NCBI GenBank assembly: GCA_963801715.1
Contig: CAWDGB010000014.1
Location: forward strand, 62,001 to 126,000
DNA length: 64,000 nucleotides
Direction: 5' to 3'
Origin: CAVVJA01 sp963801715
GTDB taxonomy: Bacteria > Actinomycetota > Actinomycetes > Mycobacteriales > Jatrophihabitantaceae
Position 1 is the stretch's first letter, and each line of letters opens with the position of its first letter. The position numbers and the translations under genes were made by a program. Of the stretch, positions 17,716-27,439 are shown piece after piece. The notes under the pieces are model-generated. The model did no database searches, had not been told where the DNA came from, and saw only the letters and a list, made by a program, of their open reading frames with translations.

Positions 17716-20386
17716 GTGCAAGCGAATCGACACCGGCGGTGGTTGGCCGCCGTCAGCATCATCACACTGGGCATCGGCGGGCTGGCGGTTCCGGCCATTA
17801 TTTCCACCGCATCAGCGGCCGTTCCCGTGTTACCCGCCGGCTTCGCGCTCGAACCCGTAGCGACGGGTCAGGCCGAGAACGACCTGACCGGCTTCGTCGA
17901 GCTTCCGACCGGTGGCGCCATCACGATCGGCAAGTGCGGAAAGGTGACGTTCGTGCCGGTGGCGGCACCGCCCCGGCAGCTGGCGACGGTTCCCGCGGCG
18001 TGCGTCCAGGACATCGGCCTGGTAGGCGTGGCCTTGCCGCCCGACTTCAGCACGAGCCGTCGGGTGTACACGGCCTACAGCTACAACGGCGGTGACGGCC
18101 ACCGATACGCGCGACTGAGCTATTGGCTGCTGAACAGCGTCACCCAGCCGACCACGATGACCTCGGAACACGTGATACCGCTCGGGCAAGTCGCCGAAGA
18201 CGCGCTTTCCCACGGCCCGGGCACCGTTCTGATTGCGCCGGACGGCACGATCTACTACGGGTTGGGGGACGAGGCCAGCTTTACCGTGGTCGACAACAAG
18301 GCCGACCGAGCGCAGGATCCCACCAGCCCGTACGGCAAGATCCTGCATGTCGACACCGCCGGTAACGGCGTCCCCGGGAACCCCTACTACGACCCGGCGG
18401 ACCCTGCGAGCTGGCGTAGCCGCATGTTCGCCATGGGTATGCGCAATCCCTTCCGGTTCACCATCCACCCGGCCACGGGTCGCGTGTTCCTCGGCGACGC
18501 CGGTTGGAACACGTGGGAGGAGCACAACGTCGCCGGCCCGGGTTCCAACTTCGGCTGGCCGTGCTGGGAGGGCACTGGACACACCGGCGGCTACGAGACA
18601 ACGAGCTTCTGCGCCAATCAGTACGCCACAAATGCCCGCCACGACGAGCCGCTCTACACCTATCCGCACAACGGCGTCGGCGCGGTAGCGGTCGGCGGTG
18701 TCTTCACCGGCACCGGTTCGTCGTATCCCGCCGCCTACCGCGGCGTGTACTTCATGGGGGATTACGCCCGAGGCACGATCTCCGTGCTGCGCCCGGACAA
18801 CAACGATCAGTTGACGGCACCAGTCGAGGCGTTCGGCTCGAACATCGGCGCCCCGGTCGATTTCCAGCTGGATCCGGCCAGCGGCGATGTCGTGTACGCC
18901 GATATCGTGTCCGGCAACCTCGTGCGTATCAAGTACGCCGCCGGCAACCGAGCGCCGTTCGCAGCAGCGACCCAGGACGAAAGTCGCAGCAATCCGGACC
19001 AGCTCATCGCGGCCTTCGACGCTTCTGGTTCCTATGACCTCGACGGCGATCCGCTGACCTATAGCTGGAATTTCGGCGACGGGAAGTCCGGAACCGGCAT
19101 CGCCCCGGTACACCAGTACGCCTCGGCGGCCCCGGTCACGGTGACGCTAACGGTGAGCGACGGCCGGGCAACCGGGACGGCAACGCTCAAGGTCTCGCCG
19201 GCCAATCACCCGCCGCATCTCTCGGTGACGCTCAGCAACCCGCCCGCCAGGAGGCCTGTTCGCGGTCGGAGATCCCATCCATCTGTCGGCGACGGCCACT
19301 GACGTCGAGGACGGCAATCTCACGAGCTCGATCCACTGGCAGTCGATATTGCTGCATTGCCCGTTCGGCGGTCCGTGCCACATCCATCCGGACATCACCG
19401 AAACAGGTGGCACCTTCGACGACACGTTCAGCGATCACGGTGGCGACACCTCGATGGTGATCACCGCGACCGTGACCGATAGCGCGGGCGCCATCGTGCG
19501 GGTCGACACCACGGCCAAGCCGGATATCCACACGCTGTCCGTGACGTCCCCATATCCGGTGAACATCGACGGCTTCGTTACCTCGACATGGCGCGCCGTC
19601 GCCGGGGAGCAAGTGACCGTTACGGCACCCGCAGCTGACCTGTCGGCAACCTTCACCGGATGGTCGGACGGAAACAAGAGTGTGACGCGGACGATCACGA
19701 TGCCGCGGGCGGACGTGGCCCTCACCGCCAACTATGACGACGCCGTGGACAGCAAGTACGCCGCGTTTGGCGGCCCATCGTCGGTCCTGGGCAATCCGAC
19801 CGGAAACGAGGTCGCCATCGCAGGAGGTAGCTGGCGCACGTACCAGCGGGGTGCCATCTACTGGTCGCCAGCCACCGGTGCTCACGAGGTGCAGGGCGGC
19901 ATCTGGGCGAGATACCTTGCCGTCGGCGGCCCGGCTCGATGGGGCTTCCCGACCACGGACGAGTCCGCCGCCCCGGACGGCCGGTACAGCGCATTCGAGC
20001 GTCTGATCATCGGATGGACGCCGACCTACGGTGCGCATACTGTCGCGAACGGCGATCTCACCGAGTACCGCAATATCGGTGGCCCCGCAAGCTATGGGAT
20101 TCCCTACATCGATGAAGCTCGCACGCCGGACACACGGGGCAGCTACCAGCACTTCACGCCGGTGACGTCGACAGGGCGGTCAATCTACTACTACCCGGGC
20201 ATCGGGTCGCACGAGGTACACGGCGGAATCCGAGCCACCTGGGCGAGCCTGGGTTGGGAGCGCAGCCGGCTGGGATACCCGACGACGGATGAGTTCTCCG
20301 TGCCAGGCGGGCGCCGCAGCACGTTCCAGCACGGCTACATCTTCTGGAACGCGACGACCCGCGTGACGACCGTCGTCTACTCCTAG
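17716..20386 (+). pseudogene. secreted sugar (PQQ-type) dehydrogenase with PKD and LGFP repeats, frameshifted
   Basis: Signal peptide (about residues 1-36, ending TASAA), then a beta-propeller of the glucose/sorbosone dehydrogenase family (AFDLTGF-like start, YGLGDE, DPTSPYGKIL, GMRNPFRF, GPGSNFGWP). A PKD domain follows (DASGSYDLDGDPLTYSWNFGDG). The frame then shifts: near 19243-19248 one extra A must be skipped for the sequence to continue as GGLFAVGDPIHLSATATDVEDG. After that come a GWSDG-type repeat and at least three LGFP-like repeats to the end, a module that binds cell-wall arabinogalactan or peptidoglycan in related actinobacteria. Repaired length is 889 residues. The gene starts at GTG 17716 after a G-rich ribosome site. 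It interrupts the usual truB-ribF neighbourhood. Confidence 0.82.
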
Positions 20387-20470
20387 CCCGCGACGGATCG
20401 CCGTGATCCGTCCACGACCCTCGATCCATAACAGCTAGAAATGGCGGGCGAGCGCGGTAGCCTCGACCGG

Positions 20471-21421
20471 GTGCAGCGCTGGCATGGACTGTCCTCCGTC
20501 CCCACGAGCTGGGGGCGATGTGTGGTGACAATCGGCGTGTTTGACGGCGTGCACCGGGGACACGCGGAGATCATCGGTCACGCGGTGCGCGAGGCAGCGG
20601 CACTCGGGGTGCCGAGCGTCGTGCTCACCTTCACTCCGCACCCCTCAGAAGTTGTCCGGCCGGGCTCGCACCCGCCGGTGCTAACGACGATGGTCAGGCG
20701 GGCTGAGCTGGTCGAGCAGCTCGGTGTCGACGTCTTCTGTGCGTTGCCCTTTACCCTCGAGTTCTCCAAGCTGCCACCGGCGGGGTTCGTGCACGAGATC
20801 CTGGTCGCCGACCTGCATGCCGCGAGCGTCGTGGTGGGGGAAAACTTCCGGTTCGGGCACAAGGCCAGCGGTGACATGCGCACCTTGACCGAGTTGGGCG
20901 AGACGTTCGGATTCCGGGCAATCGGCGTCTCGTTGTTGCGCGGTGCCGATGGGCCGATCAGTGCCACCTATGTCCGCTCGTGCGTGCAGTCCGGTGACGT
21001 GGCGGCTGCCGCGGACGCGCTCGGACGGCCGCACCGCCTGGACGGTCTGGTCGAACGCGGTGACGAGCGCGGCCGCGAGCTCGGTTTTCCGACCGCGAAT
21101 CTCCGGCCGGACCAGTGGGCGTGCGTGCCGGCCGATGGCGTCTACGCCGGCCGGGTGGTCCGCCTCGACGAGTGGGGCCGAACGTCTGACGTGGAGCCCC
21201 TCGGGATGGCCGCCATCTCGGTTGGGACGAATCCGACATTCGACATTCGGCAACGCCGCGTCGAGGCCTACGTCCTGGACTACGACGGCGATCTGTACGG
21301 AGACGGGCTGGGGGTGGAGTTCGTGCACCGGTTGCGCGGCATGGAGCGATTCGACGGCGTGGATGCGCTCGTCGCCCAGATGCGAGACGACGTCAAGCAG
21401 GCCCGCGCCCTGCTGGCTTAA
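20471..21421 (+). CDS. ribF: bifunctional riboflavin kinase / FAD synthetase
   Basis: A 316-residue RibF that makes FMN and then FAD. The N-terminal FAD synthetase has the nucleotidyl-transferase motif GVFDGVHRGH and ISATYVRSCV. The C-terminal flavokinase has GRELGFPTANL and NPTFDIRQRRVEAYVLDYDGDLYG. The GTG at 20471 (VQRWHGL) fits the family start; ten further upstream codons are possible but not family-like. Confidence 0.95.
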   Translation: MQRWHGLSSVPTSWGRCVVTIGVFDGVHRGHAEIIGHAVREAAALGVPSVVLTFTPHPSEVVRPGSHPPVLTTMVRRAELVEQLGVDVFCALPFTLEFSKLPPAGFVHEILVADLHAASVVVGENFRFGHKASGDMRTLTELGETFGFRAIGVSLLRGADGPISATYVRSCVQSGDVAAAADALGRPHRLDGLVERGDERGRELGFPTANLRPDQWACVPADGVYAGRVVRLDEWGRTSDVEPLGMAAISVGTNPTFDIRQRRVEAYVLDYDGDLYGDGLGVEFVHRLRGMERFDGVDALVAQMRDDVKQARALLA

Positions 21422-21565
21422 TGGAGCCGAGTGGGCGACTTGATCCTTGCACTGATAGTCTGATTAGTGGCGTTGCGCACGGCGCATGCCCGCAGTGCGT
21501 GTCCACTCCCACCGTGACCCAGACCGGTGGGGCTCGCCTGCATCTACTCCGAAGGGGAGTCGTCT

Positions 21566-21835
21566 GTGGCCCTGGCCAGCGACGTCAAGAAGCGCATCAT
21601 CGCCGAGTACGGCTCGACCGACGGCGACACTGGTTCGGCCGAGGTCCAGATTGCGCTGCTGTCTCAGCGCATCCGCGACCTTACTGAGCATCTCAAGATC
21701 CACAAGCATGACCACCACAGCCGTCGCGGTCTGCTACTCCTCGTCGGCCAGCGGCGCCGGCTGCTCAACTACCTCGCCAAGACGGACATCAGTCGCTATC
21801 GATCGGTCATCGAGCGGCTGGGCCTCCGCCGGTGA
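21566..21835 (+). CDS. rpsO: 30S ribosomal protein S15
   Basis: An 89-residue S15, the usual length, with YGSTDGDTGSAEVQIALLSQRI, HKHDHHSRRGLLLLVGQRRRLLNYL and IERLGLRR. It binds 16S rRNA at the central domain. The GTG at 21566 is preceded by AAGGGGAG. It lies directly before pnp, the conserved rpsO-pnp pairing. Confidence 0.97.
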   Translation: MALASDVKKRIIAEYGSTDGDTGSAEVQIALLSQRIRDLTEHLKIHKHDHHSRRGLLLLVGQRRRLLNYLAKTDISRYRSVIERLGLRR

Positions 21836-21840
21836 ACAAT

Positions 21841-21870
21841 GAGGGGGCGAACCGACCGGATCACCCCCTC
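21841..21870 (+). terminator. stem-loop after rpsO
   Basis: GAGGGGG and CCCCCTC form a 7-bp stem with a 16-base loop, starting six bases after the rpsO stop. There is no T-run, so it is either a weak terminator or a processing/attenuation hairpin between rpsO and pnp. The remaining leader (21871-22095) is gene-free and holds further GC-rich dyads. Confidence 0.45.
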
Positions 21871-22095
21871 GCAGCGACACAACTGCATCATTGCTACCAG
21901 CCGGACGTCGACGGGATGCCGAGCGACACCGATGCCGAACGGACTGCCGGTCCTCGGTAGTGGCGGCTCCGACCTACGCCAGGTCCGCAGCCGCTTCGAT
22001 CGAAGACCGGTTCCCGTATGGGTTATCCGCTCCTTTCCCGGCCACGGTACGGCCCAACCCCGGCGGTCACTCCGACCGCCTAGGAAAGGAAACCC

Positions 22096-24336
22096 ATGAC
22101 CCACTCGTCAGAGTCTGTGCACGCCCCGGTCCACGAGGCCGTCGCCACCATCGACAACGGCTCGTTCGGCACGCGCACGGTGCGCTTCGAGACGGGGCGG
22201 CTCGCCCGGCAAGCAGCCGGGTCCGCAGTCGCGTATCTCGACGACGACACGATGGTGCTGTCGGCCACGACAGCCAGTAAGTCCCCGCGCGAGGGCCTCG
22301 ACTTCTTCCCCCTGACGGTCGACGTCGAGGAACGAATGTATGCAGCTGGCCGTATTCCTGGCTCCTTCTTTCGACGCGAAGGTCGCCCGAGCGAGGACGC
22401 CATCCTCACCTGCCGGCTCATCGACCGGCCACTGCGTCCGTCCTTCGTGAAGGGGCTGCGCAACGAGGTACAAGTCGTCATTACCGTGCTCGCCCTCGAT
22501 CCGGCGTATGCGTATGACGTGCTGGCCATCAACGCGGCGTCAGTGTCCACCCAACTGTCCGGCCTGCCGTTCAGCGGACCGATCGGTGGCACTCGTGTCG
22601 CACTCATCGACGGCCAGTGGGTCGCTTTCCCGACCTACCAAGAACTCGAGCGCGCAACGTTCGACATGGTGGTCGCCGGCCGAGTGCTCGATTCGGGCGA
22701 AGTCGCGATCATGATGGTGGAGGCGGAGGCAACTGAGAACGCCGTCGCGCTCCTCGCCGGCGGGGCCACCCGGCCGACCGAGGAGGTCGTCGCCGCGGGG
22801 CTGGAAGCGGCCAAGCCGTTTATCGCCGAGCTGTGCCGCGCTCAGGCCGAGCTGGCCAAGGTCGCCGCAAAAGCGACGGCGGAATATCCGGTCTTCCTTG
22901 ACTATGCGGACGACGTATTCGCCGCAGTGAGCGCCGAGGTGGCCGAGCCGCTGGCTCTGGCGTTGACGATCGCCGACAAGCAGGATCGGGAAGCTGAGCT
23001 GGATAGGATCAAGGAGCTCACCCGCGAGCTAGTGGCGCCTCAGTTCCCAGAGCGGACAAGTGAAATCGGCCCCGCATTCCGCGCGTTGACAAAGAAGCTT
23101 GTCCGCCAGCGCATCCTGCGTGACAAGGTCCGCATCGACGGCCGGGGAATCGCGGACATCCGCACCCTCTCCGCCGAGGTCGACGTCGTGCCTCGAGTCC
23201 ACGGGTCGGCGCTGTTCGAGCGTGGCGAGACGCAGATCCTCGGCGTCACCACGCTGAACATGTTGGGGCTGGAGCAGAAGCTCGACACGCTGAGCCCCAA
23301 CCGGACGAAGCGCTACATGCACAACTACAACTTCCCGCCATACTCGACGGGTGAGACCGGCCGCGTCGGCTCACCGAAACGTCGTGAGATCGGCCACGGG
23401 GCACTCGCCGAGCGGGCGCTGGTGCCAGTGCTGCCGAGCCGTGAGGAGTTTCCATACGCGATCCGGCAGGTGTCCGAGGCGCTGGGCTCCAATGGCTCGA
23501 CCTCGATGGGTTCGGTCTGCGCCTCGACCCTGGCGCTGCTGAATGCCGGGGTACCGCTGAAGGCGGCGGTCGCAGGCATCGCAATGGGCCTGGTGTCCGA
23601 CGACGTCGACGGAGGCACGGAATACGTCGCGCTGACCGACATCCTCGGCGCTGAGGACGCGTTCGGCGACATGGACTTCAAGATCGCTGGCACGAGGGAC
23701 TTCGTCACCGCCTTGCAGCTTGACACGAAGCTCGACGGCATACCGTCCGAAGTACTGGCCGGTGCGCTGACGCAGGCCCGCGAGGCAAGGCTGCACATCC
23801 TCGAGGTCATGCGCGAGGCAATCGACGGCCCTGACGAGATGAGCCCATACGCACCGCGCGTCACCGTGGTGAAGATCCCGGTCGACAAGATCGGTGCGGT
23901 CATCGGCCCCAAGGGGCAGATGATCAACGGGATCCAGGATGAGACCGGTGCCGATATCACGATCGAGGACGACGGCACGATCTATGTGGGTGCTGCCGAC
24001 GGATTGTCCGCCCAGGCGGCTATCGATCGGATCAATGCGATCGCCAACCCGCAGCTGCCGAAGGTGGGGGAGCGGTTCCTGGGCACGGTGGTCAAGACCG
24101 CCGCGTTCGGCGCGTTCGTCTCCTTGTTGCCGGGCAAGGATGGCCTGGTCCACATCAGCAAGCTCGGTCAAGGCAAGCGGATCAATAAGGTCGAGGACGT
24201 TGTCAAGGTCGGCGACAAGCTGCAGGTCGAGATCATCGATATCGATGGTCGCGGCAAGATCAGCCTGGCGTTGGTCAATGACGACGCGCCGGGAGGAACA
24301 GCCGCCGCGGATCCGGCAAGCGCCACTAACAGCTGA
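22096..24336 (+). CDS. pnp: polyribonucleotide nucleotidyltransferase (PNPase)
   Basis: A 746-residue PNPase, a phosphorolytic 3'-5' exoribonuclease. Two RNase PH domains are separated by the helical linker; the second contains FPPYSTGETGRVG and SNGSTSMGSVCASTL. The KH domain (IPVDKIGAVIGPKGQMI) and S1 domain (FLGTVVKTAAFGAFVSLLPGKDGLVH) complete the protein. ATG after AAAGGAAA. The long 5' leader could allow the autoregulation known for pnp in other bacteria; that is inference. Confidence 0.97.
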   Translation: MTHSSESVHAPVHEAVATIDNGSFGTRTVRFETGRLARQAAGSAVAYLDDDTMVLSATTASKSPREGLDFFPLTVDVEERMYAAGRIPGSFFRREGRPSEDAILTCRLIDRPLRPSFVKGLRNEVQVVITVLALDPAYAYDVLAINAASVSTQLSGLPFSGPIGGTRVALIDGQWVAFPTYQELERATFDMVVAGRVLDSGEVAIMMVEAEATENAVALLAGGATRPTEEVVAAGLEAAKPFIAELCRAQAELAKVAAKATAEYPVFLDYADDVFAAVSAEVAEPLALALTIADKQDREAELDRIKELTRELVAPQFPERTSEIGPAFRALTKKLVRQRILRDKVRIDGRGIADIRTLSAEVDVVPRVHGSALFERGETQILGVTTLNMLGLEQKLDTLSPNRTKRYMHNYNFPPYSTGETGRVGSPKRREIGHGALAERALVPVLPSREEFPYAIRQVSEALGSNGSTSMGSVCASTLALLNAGVPLKAAVAGIAMGLVSDDVDGGTEYVALTDILGAEDAFGDMDFKIAGTRDFVTALQLDTKLDGIPSEVLAGALTQAREARLHILEVMREAIDGPDEMSPYAPRVTVVKIPVDKIGAVIGPKGQMINGIQDETGADITIEDDGTIYVGAADGLSAQAAIDRINAIANPQLPKVGERFLGTVVKTAAFGAFVSLLPGKDGLVHISKLGQGKRINKVEDVVKVGDKLQVEIIDIDGRGKISLALVNDDAPGGTAAADPASATNS

Positions 24337-24654
24337 GCAGGCAGCAACGCCCGATTTTCTTGTCGTGATCTTGGACTTACGGTCGCCAGAAAGCATCAAG
24401 TCCAAGATCACGACTGGGCAGCGCGACGGTCGGCGTGACTTGTCACGAGGGGCTGCCCTCGCCCGGCTGTCGCCTGTCGACGGTTCGCGCGGCGCGAGAT
24501 ATCGGCCCGGAGGCCAGAGTCGAGTCGGTTCGACACCCCTGGGCAGGATTGGGCCGGCCGGCCCTCAATTTCGTGTTTTCCGATCAGTTCGCTATTCTCT
24601 ACAGGTCAAATAGAAATGCCCGAGATTCGGGCCGACCCGAGGGAACGCATTCCG
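24337..24654. other. intergenic region between pnp and the sulfate transporter operon
   Basis: A 318-bp stretch without a gene. It begins with the long inverted repeat at 24362-24414. The remainder is GC-rich up to an AT-richer stretch around 24568-24612, where TATTCT (24593-24598) could be the -10 of the sulfate operon promoter; no clear -35 is seen. No tRNA or riboswitch is recognisable. Confidence 0.5.
24362..24414. repeat. perfect 17-bp inverted repeat, 19-base loop
   Basis: GTCGTGATCTTGGACTT at 24362-24378 pairs exactly with AAGTCCAAGATCACGAC at 24398-24414. It lies 25 bp after the pnp stop. The arms are AT-richer than the surroundings and much longer than a normal terminator stem, and no T-run follows on the + strand. 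It may be the pnp terminator or one copy of a dispersed palindromic element. Confidence 0.8.
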
Positions 24655-25704
24655 ATGGAAGGCATCCGCCCAGCAGTGGTCCGCCGCCTTCGAGGACGGC
24701 ACTCGCTCCCTACACTGACCGTCGCTCTGCTTGCCACAGTCGGCCTAGTCGCGTGCACGTCATCGAACGCGGCGACAAGTTCTGGCAGCGGGAAGAGCCT
24801 CTCTCTGGTTGGGTACTCCGTCGCCAAACCGGCCTACGACGCGCTGCAAAAGGGTTTCGCGAGCACAACCGGCGGCTCTGGCGACACCTGGCGATCGTCA
24901 TACGGTGCGAGTGGTGATCAGAGTCGAGCGGTGCAGCACGGCCAGCCGGCGGACTACGTCGCGTTCTCGCTGGAACCGGACCTGACCCGGCTGGTGCCGA
25001 AGTTCGTCGCTGCCGACTGGAACAGCGGGCCCACGAAGGGACTGGTGTCCGAGTCCGTCGTCGTCATCGTGGTACGCAAGGGAAATCCGAAGAAGATCAC
25101 GGGATGGGATGACCTCGCCAAGAGTGGGGTGAAGATCGTCACCCCCGATCCTGGTTCGTCCGGGTCGGCGAAGTGGAACATCCTGGCCGCGTACACCCAC
25201 GTGCTCGCCCGCGGTGGCACTGACGCCGAGGCCGAGACCTATCTCAAGAAGTTCTACTCCAACGTCGTCAGCAAGCCGGATAGCGGTTCGAAGGCCACCC
25301 AGACCTTCCTGAACGGCACCGGAGACGTTCTCGTCTCCTACGAAAACGAAGCGATCGCTGCTCGACAAAAGGGCCAGTCGCTTGACTACATCGTGCCGGC
25401 CGAGTCGATCCTGATCGAGAATCCGGCGGCAGTCACCGTGACCGCGCCGCCAGCCGCCAAAGACTTCTTGACCTACGTCGAGAGTGCGGACGGGCAAAAG
25501 GTCCTAGCCAGCAAGGGATTCCGTCCGGTACAAGCCGGTACGCAAGTCACGACCGTTGCGGGCGCAAACGACCCAGCAAATCCGTTTCCGGCTGTCGCCC
25601 ACCTGGTGACGGTCGCTGACCTGGGTGGCTGGAACGCAATCAACAAGAAGTACTTCGACAAGAGCACGGGGCTGGTGCCCCGGATCGAGGCGGAGGCGCA
25701 ATGA
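24655..25704 (+). CDS. sulfate ABC transporter substrate-binding lipoprotein
   Basis: The extracellular sulfate-binding subunit, about 349 residues. The signal peptide ends in a lipobox (GLVAC) so it is probably lipid-anchored. Family signatures follow: VGYSVAKPAYDALQKGF, SYGASGDQSRAV, ADYVAFSLEPD and the conserved TPDPGSSGSAKWNILAAY region. An ATG at 24616 lacks a ribosome site; the ATG at 24655 has GAGGGAA upstream and gives a normal signal peptide. First gene of the sulfate uptake operon, coupled by ATGA to the first permease. Confidence 0.93.
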   Translation: MEGIRPAVVRRLRGRHSLPTLTVALLATVGLVACTSSNAATSSGSGKSLSLVGYSVAKPAYDALQKGFASTTGGSGDTWRSSYGASGDQSRAVQHGQPADYVAFSLEPDLTRLVPKFVAADWNSGPTKGLVSESVVVIVVRKGNPKKITGWDDLAKSGVKIVTPDPGSSGSAKWNILAAYTHVLARGGTDAEAETYLKKFYSNVVSKPDSGSKATQTFLNGTGDVLVSYENEAIAARQKGQSLDYIVPAESILIENPAAVTVTAPPAAKDFLTYVESADGQKVLASKGFRPVQAGTQVTTVAGANDPANPFPAVAHLVTVADLGGWNAINKKYFDKSTGLVPRIEAEAQ

Positions 25705-26561
25705 CCCTGGCGGCGCCCGCCGTTGAGCGCCGCGATGCCGGGTCCGGGCGCCGAGCCGGCCAACCGGACGGTCGAGTGCCGCTGCGCACCGCGGCGGGGC
25801 TCGGACTGGGCGCAGCCGTGCTGTGGTTGAGCCTGCTGGTGCTGCTCCCCTTGGCGGCGGTCGTCGTGAAGGGGACTGGCATTGGCTGGAGCGGCTTCTG
25901 GGACGCCCTCACTACGCGGGAGGCGCTCTCGGCCCTTCGCCTGACGGTATTCAGCTCAATCGGGGTCGCTGCCCTGAACGCGGTTATCGGCACGCTGATC
26001 GCGTGGGTCCTCGTGCGGGACAGCTTTTGGGGCAAGCGCGCCGTCGAGGTCGTAATCGACATTCCCTTCGCGCTGCCGACCATCGTCGCCGGCCTTGTGC
26101 TCCTCACCTTGTACGGCCCGCACAGCCCGGTGGGGATCAACTGGTACGCGACGACCAGAGGCATCATCCTGGCTCTGCTGTTCGTCACGCTGCCGTTCGT
26201 CGTCCGCACGGTGCAGCCGGTCCTACTTGCACTCGACCGTGAGGTCGAGGAGGCGGCGGCCAGTCTGGGCGCCAGCCGGTTCGCGACGTTCTGGCGGATC
26301 GTGCTGCCCGCGATCTTCCCGGCGATAGCTGGCGGCGCCGCGTTGGCCTTCGCCCGCGCGATGGGCGAATACGGCTCCGTGGTGCTCATTTCGGGCGGAC
26401 TGCAGCTCAAGACGGAGATTTCGTCGATGTACGTGTACAGCCAGATCGAGAACGATGAGTTCGCCGCGGCTGCGGCGACGGCGACGGCCCTCCTGGCCAT
26501 CAGCCTGGTCGTGATCGGCCTACTTGACATCGTCCAACGTTGGGCGGCTCGGCATGGTTAG
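25701..26561 (+). CDS. cysT: sulfate ABC transporter permease CysT
   Basis: A 286-residue permease with six predicted transmembrane helices and the cytoplasmic EAA loop EEAAASLGASRFATFWRIVLPAIFPA that docks on the ATPase. EYGSVVLISGGLQLKTEI is typical of CysT/CysU. It overlaps both neighbours, indicating coupled translation of the operon. Confidence 0.93.
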   Translation: MTLAAPAVERRDAGSGRRAGQPDGRVPLRTAAGLGLGAAVLWLSLLVLLPLAAVVVKGTGIGWSGFWDALTTREALSALRLTVFSSIGVAALNAVIGTLIAWVLVRDSFWGKRAVEVVIDIPFALPTIVAGLVLLTLYGPHSPVGINWYATTRGIILALLFVTLPFVVRTVQPVLLALDREVEEAAASLGASRFATFWRIVLPAIFPAIAGGAALAFARAMGEYGSVVLISGGLQLKTEISSMYVYSQIENDEFAAAAATATALLAISLVVIGLLDIVQRWAARHG

Positions 26562-27426
26562 CCAGATTGCTCCCGCGGCCGCAACCGACCTGGGCCCGTC
26601 GATCGACCTTGGGAAGCCTCCGGCTCGGCTGCGGCAGCGTCGGAGAACGAGCACTTACGTCTTGCGGGGTATCGCCGTCGGGTATGTCGGTGTACTCGTG
26701 CTGGTACCGCTGGGTGTCGTTCTGTGGCGGACGATCCAGCAGGGATTGGGCACGTTCTGGGACACGATCGCTGATCCCACGACCGTGCACGCGATCGTGC
26801 TAACCGGCGTTGTCGCGGGCATTGCGGTGCTCCTGAACGTCGTGTTCGGAATCGGCATGGCGCTGCTGCTTGCGCGGTACCGCTTCCCCGGCCGACGGCT
26901 GCTGAATATCCTCATCGACCTGCCGCTCGCAGTATCGCCGATCGTCGTCGGACTCGCACTCATCCTGGTCTACGGGCAGGAGGGCGGGTGGCTGGGCGGC
27001 CTCGGCGTACAGATCATCTACTCGATCCCCGGAATGGTGCTCGCGACTGTCTTCGTATCCCTCCCCCTTGTCGTCCGCGAGCTGGTGCCGGTACTCGAGG
27101 AGGAAGGCTTAGACCAGGAGCTGGCGGCGCGATCGCTCGGCGCCAACGCTCGCCAGTGCTTCCGGCGCATCACGCTGCCGACGATCAAGTGGGCGCTCGC
27201 GTATGGCGTCGTGCTCAGCCTGGCTCGGGCGATCGGGGAGTTCGGAGCGGTGAAGGTCGTGTCCGGCAACGTCATTGGGCAAACCCAGACCGTCACCCTT
27301 CTCGTTGACGAGCGAGCCGAGCAATTCGAGCCCGGCGCCTACCAAGCATCGATCCTGCTCGTTGCGGTCACGGTGATTTGCATCGTTGGGGTATCGCTCA
27401 TTCATCCGCCGGAGGGCGGATCATGA
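26554..27426 (+). CDS. cysW: sulfate ABC transporter permease CysW
   Basis: The second permease, 290 residues, with the EAA loop LAARSLGANARQCFRRITLPTIKWAL and the CysW-like GEFGAVKVVSGNVIGQTQTVTLLVDE. The ATG at 26554 overlaps the cysT stop. Pairs with CysT to form the membrane channel for sulfate or thiosulfate. The C-terminal few residues (IHPPEGGS) are unlike the usual basic tail. Confidence 0.92.
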   Translation: MVSQIAPAAATDLGPSIDLGKPPARLRQRRRTSTYVLRGIAVGYVGVLVLVPLGVVLWRTIQQGLGTFWDTIADPTTVHAIVLTGVVAGIAVLLNVVFGIGMALLLARYRFPGRRLLNILIDLPLAVSPIVVGLALILVYGQEGGWLGGLGVQIIYSIPGMVLATVFVSLPLVVRELVPVLEEEGLDQELAARSLGANARQCFRRITLPTIKWALAYGVVLSLARAIGEFGAVKVVSGNVIGQTQTVTLLVDERAEQFEPGAYQASILLVAVTVICIVGVSLIHPPEGGS

Positions 27427-27439
27427 CGACGGGAATCAA

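Noticed and set aside
24520..24560. TTCGACACC resembling a tRNA T-loop
   Set aside because: The flanking bases do not form the 5-bp T-stem and no acceptor or anticodon arm can be drawn.
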